From Paraburkholderia caffeinitolerans (GTDB lineage Bacteria > Pseudomonadota > Gammaproteobacteria > Burkholderiales > Burkholderiaceae), in contig NZ_CADIKL010000056.1 of the NCBI RefSeq assembly GCF_902859945.1, positions 1 to 44,025 of the forward strand: a stretch of DNA of 44,025 bases. Reading direction: 5' to 3'. Below the pieces are notes generated by a model, which saw nothing but the letters and a program-made list of their open reading frames with translations, did not search any database and was not told the DNA's origin. This document shows positions 41,848 to 44,025 of the stretch, one piece after another; position 1 is the first letter of the stretch; every line of letters begins with the position of its first letter. The translations under genes and the position numbers were made by a program.

Positions 41848-42890
41848 AGAAAAAAACAGCCGCGCTCACGATGGCGGCGGCGAGCCTGGCGCTGCTCCTG
41901 ACGTCGGGCTGCGCCACGGGCCCCAACCGCAAGCCGGGAGACCCGTTCGAGCCCGCCAATCGCGCGATCTTCACGTTCAACGACAAGCTCGACACCTATA
42001 TCGCGCAGCCGATCGCGAAGGGCTATCAGAAGGTGACGCCGAAGCCGGTGCGCCAGGCGATCACGAACTTCTTCTCGAACTTGGGCGACGCGAGCAACTT
42101 CGCCAATAACCTGCTGCAACTGAAGATCACCGACGCCACCGAAGACCTCATGCGTCTCGCGATCAATTCGACCTTCGGGCTGGGCGGCCTGATCGACTTC
42201 GCCACGCTCGCGGGGCTGCCGAAGCACCATCAGGACTTCGGCCTGACGCTAGGCCACTACGGCGTGCCGGCCGGGCCGTATCTCGTGCTGCCGCTGTTCG
42301 GGCCGAGCGACGTGCGCGACGGCATCGGCATGGGCGTGGACGTGAAGTTCAACATCATCAACTACTTTCAGCCCGCGGTGCGCAATCCGTTCTACCTCAT
42401 GCAGTTCGTGAGCGCGCGCGCTGACCTGCTTGGCGCGACGGACCTGCTCAAGCAGGCCGCGCTCGACCCGTATTCGTTCGTGCGCGACGCGTACAGCCAG
42501 CAGCGCCAATCGCTGATTCGCGGCTCGCAGAACAATAATGCGGCGCCGCCGAATTACGGCGATCCGGATGCTGAGGGTGCTGAAGGCGCGGAAGGCGCTT
42601 CGGGTGCAGCCGGAGCCGCCGGTGCTGCGGGCGGATCGGCCAAGCCGGGCAACAACCTGCCGAATTACGAGGATCCGGGCGAGTCGGGCGGTTCGCCCGA
42701 TGGCGCGGGTTCGGGCGCGAAGGGGGGATCGGGTGGATCCGGGGCTTCGAACAACGGGTTGCCGAACTACGAAGATCCGGGCGAGTCGACGGGCGCCGCC
42801 GGCGCGGCGGCTGCTGCCCCTGCACAATCGGCATCGGCGCCAGTGGCGGCATCGGCTGCAGCGCCTGCGCGGGCTGCTTCGGCGCCCTGA
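41844..42890 (+). CDS. mlaA: MlaA (VacJ) lipoprotein with repeat-bearing C-terminal tail
   Basis: A 348-residue outer-membrane lipoprotein. The signal ends in the lipobox LTSGC (Cys 23). The MlaA core covers about 30-230, with DPFEPANRAIFTFNDKLD, SNLGDASNFANNLLQ, GLPKHHQDFGLTLGHYGVP and GPYLVLPLFGPSDVRDGIG. MlaA removes phospholipids from the outer leaflet and passes them to MlaC. The usual protein ends near the core; here about 115 more residues form a Gly/Ala/Ser-rich tail with three PNYxDP units (residues about 236-242, 270-281 and 303-315). It starts within the hpnN stop (ATGA), so hopanoid and phospholipid transport are coupled at the level of expression. Confidence 0.93.
   Translation: MKKKTAALTMAAASLALLLTSGCATGPNRKPGDPFEPANRAIFTFNDKLDTYIAQPIAKGYQKVTPKPVRQAITNFFSNLGDASNFANNLLQLKITDATEDLMRLAINSTFGLGGLIDFATLAGLPKHHQDFGLTLGHYGVPAGPYLVLPLFGPSDVRDGIGMGVDVKFNIINYFQPAVRNPFYLMQFVSARADLLGATDLLKQAALDPYSFVRDAYSQQRQSLIRGSQNNNAAPPNYGDPDAEGAEGAEGASGAAGAAGAAGGSAKPGNNLPNYEDPGESGGSPDGAGSGAKGGSGGSGASNNGLPNYEDPGESTGAAGAAAAAPAQSASAPVAASAAAPARAASAP
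42549..42788 (+). repeat. Three-copy PNY(E/G)DP repeat in the mlaA tail
   Basis: Copies begin at about 42549, 42651 and 42750, roughly 100 bases apart. Copies 2 and 3 encode the same NN(G)LPNYEDPGES; copy 1 is diverged (PNYGDPD). They differ at synonymous positions, and are separated by Gly/Ser/Ala-rich spacers of about 20-28 residues. Confidence 0.85.
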
Positions 42891-42952
42891 AACGCGCGGC
42901 ATGTTTGCGACATTGCGACGCTTTCTCCGAGCTCCTGGCAATCAGATGCTAA

Positions 42953-42976
42953 AATTGATGTGAAACTGCATCAATT
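42953..42976. promoter_or_regulatory. Inverted repeat operator of vapBC
   Basis: AATTGATG (42953-42960) and CATCAATT (42969-42976) are exact reverse complements eight bases apart. They overlap TAAAAT (42950-42955), a likely -10 box, and stand 12 bases ahead of the vapB ATG, as expected for autorepression by the VapBC complex. Confidence 0.65.
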
Positions 42977-42988
42977 CAGGAGCTTGCT

Positions 42989-43195
42989 ATGAGAACAACG
43001 GTCACGATTGACGACGCACTGTATGAACAGGCGCTCGAGCTTGCCGAACCCGGCATGGACAAGGCCGAACTGTTCCGCGAAGCGATACAGACTTTCGTGC
43101 GGGTCCAGGCTGCAAAGCGCCTTGCAGCGCTCGGGGGAGTGGCGCCTGATATGCAGGAGATTCCTCGACGCCGTAACGAACCGAGCGCAGGATGA
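42989..43195 (+). CDS. vapB: VapB-type antitoxin (ribbon-helix-helix)
   Basis: A 68-residue antitoxin. The N-terminus MRTTVTIDDALYEQALELA is a ribbon-helix-helix DNA-binding arm of the MetJ/Arc type, and KAELFREAIQTFVRVQAAKRLAAL-like helix follows; the C-terminal Pro/Arg tail (IPRRRNEPSAG) would bind the toxin. AGGAG is six bases ahead of the ATG. Its stop overlaps the toxin start (ATGA). The pair sits alone between mlaA and the minus-strand hpnG, in the same orientation as mlaA. Confidence 0.9.
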   Translation: MRTTVTIDDALYEQALELAEPGMDKAELFREAIQTFVRVQAAKRLAALGGVAPDMQEIPRRRNEPSAG

Positions 43196-43572
43196 GCGTC
43201 CTGATCGACACCTCAGTGTGGGTGGGCCACTTCCGGTGGCGTAATGAAACACTGGTCCGGCTTATCACGTCCGATCAGGCACTGACACACTCGCTGGTTC
43301 TCCTCGAACTCGCGTGCGGCACTCCTCCGGCACCCCGTTCCCGCACACTTCACGACATCGGCTTGCTACGTCGCGCGCAGCAAGCTACACCGTCGGAGGT
43401 CATGCAATTTATCGAAACTGAGCAGCTTTACGGTCGAGGCTGCGGCAGCGTCGACCTCACTTTGCTCGCCTCGGCTTTGATGACGCCGGGCGGAAGTCTT
43501 TGGACCCTCGATCATCGCCTCGAAAAACTGGCGCGCCGGTTCAACGTGGCGTTTCCGAAAGAGATGCACTGA
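43192..43572 (+). CDS. vapC: VapC-type PIN-domain toxin
   Basis: A 126-residue PIN-domain ribonuclease. The acidic metal site is complete: D6 (LIDTSVW), E39 (VLLELACG), D88 (GSVDLTLLASAL) and D107 (WTLDHRLEKLA). Family members cut tRNA or rRNA and are blocked by the cognate VapB. Length is normal and no frame damage is seen, so it should be active. It overlaps vapB by four bases. Its stop is 54 bases from the convergent end of the hpnG gene. Confidence 0.94.
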   Translation: MSVLIDTSVWVGHFRWRNETLVRLITSDQALTHSLVLLELACGTPPAPRSRTLHDIGLLRRAQQATPSEVMQFIETEQLYGRGCGSVDLTLLASALMTPGGSLWTLDHRLEKLARRFNVAFPKEMH

Positions 43573-43626
43573 CAAGCCGATCCAAGCCCAGTACCCCATC
43601 GCCATTCGCGCCGGCAAGCGGCCGGA

Positions 43627-44025
43627 TCAACCAGGGAAACCCGGGAAAAATGCGCCGGAGGCCGTCAGCACGCGCCGCGCGGCTGTGAGCGCCTTGCGCG
43701 CCGCGCCGGCGTCGGCGGCCACGCGCAGCAGGCCGCCCAGTTGCAGGGGATCGCGTGCGAGCTCGCGCAGAATCGGCAAAACGGCCGTGGAGCCATCGTC
43801 GCGCAAGCCGGCCATCGCGGCCTTCGGCAAGCTGCGCCACGCTGGATCGACCACCGCGCGGCAGACCGCGAACGGCAAGCCGCGTTCCGCGGCGGCTGCC
43901 GCCGCCAGATGTGATTCCATGTCGACGGCCAGCGCGCCGCCACTCGACCGATGCAGCGCCGCCTTGTCCGCCGCGCCGGTGAGCGGCGCGGCCACGGCGG
44001 CCTCCACGCCGCGCCGCGTGCGCGC
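43627..44025 (-). CDS. hpnG: Hopanoid-associated phosphorylase HpnG, C-terminal part (partial)
   Basis: The frame is open from the right edge and ends at 43627, giving about 132 residues of the C-terminal half of a nucleoside-phosphorylase-fold protein. GALAVDMESHLAAAAAAERG is the ribose/phosphate-site block of the family, followed by LPFAVCRAVVDPAWRSLPKA and the HpnG-like tail DPLQLGGLLRVAADAGAARK. HpnG removes adenine from adenosylhopane to give ribosylhopane, after HpnH. A GTG at 44007 is only an internal Val codon, since the frame stays open beyond it. The gene is on the opposite strand from mlaA and vapBC; its promoter lies outside the window. Confidence 0.85.
   Translation of the reverse strand, partial: ARTRRGVEAAVAAPLTGAADKAALHRSSGGALAVDMESHLAAAAAAERGLPFAVCRAVVDPAWRSLPKAAMAGLRDDGSTAVLPILRELARDPLQLGGLLRVAADAGAARKALTAARRVLTASGAFFPGFPG

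Overview
The window is GC-rich DNA (strong G/C at third codon positions, many long antisense open frames) from a Burkholderiales bacterium, most likely Burkholderia or Paraburkholderia. The basis is the gene content: DUF3138 and DUF3564 proteins, a MocR-type regulator beside polyamine genes, a second IspH beside hpnH, an HpnN transporter, and a CstA/YbdD pair. The species call is inference. I see no tRNA, rRNA, CRISPR array, insertion sequence or phage gene.

Layout. 1-8.0 kb: a polyamine block with the end of an ABC ATPase, potH, potI, a DUF3138 outer-membrane-like protein, two tandem FAD amine oxidases of the PuuB/PauB type and a convergent MocR regulator. 8.0-11.4 kb: a small unknown protein, a GNAT acetyltransferase, then a minus-strand redox set (rubrerythrin, double-cluster Fe-S protein, DUF3501). 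11.7-20.7 kb: mixed housekeeping and unknown genes, including DUF3564, a secreted nuclease, a lipoprotein pair (degenerate LytM/LysM plus SYLF), a dienelactone hydrolase/NTF2 fusion, a HAD phosphatase, an Mpo1-like dioxygenase behind a 37-bp palindrome, RarD, EgtD and acylphosphatase. 20.8-27.2 kb: first hopanoid segment (hpnA, an unknown gene, hpnB, hpnC, ispH, hpnH). 27.5-32.1 kb: a TPR/OGT-type glycosyltransferase convergent with a secreted propeller-like protein. 32.4-38.3 kb: cstA-ybdD, a GDPD-fold lipoprotein with altered active-site positions, and a Cache-domain histidine kinase with a NarL-type regulator. 38.4-44.0 kb: second hopanoid/lipid-trafficking segment (MlaC/HpnM-like protein, hpnN, mlaA), a vapBC toxin-antitoxin pair, and the 3' end of hpnG running off the right edge.

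How the genes fit together. The polyamine genes can import putrescine and oxidise its gamma-glutamyl derivative, with the MocR protein as probable regulator. The hopanoid genes cover isoprenoid supply (IspH), hydroxysqualene formation (HpnC), adenosylhopane formation and cleavage (HpnH, HpnG), possible sugar modification (HpnA, HpnB) and transport to the outer membrane (HpnM-like, HpnN, MlaA). Squalene-hopene cyclase is not in the window. The least described items are the rubrerythrin/Fe-S/DUF3501 set, the degenerate GDPD protein, the repeat-bearing tail of MlaA, and the palindromes or repeats in front of the Mpo1-like gene, cstA and the MocR gene.
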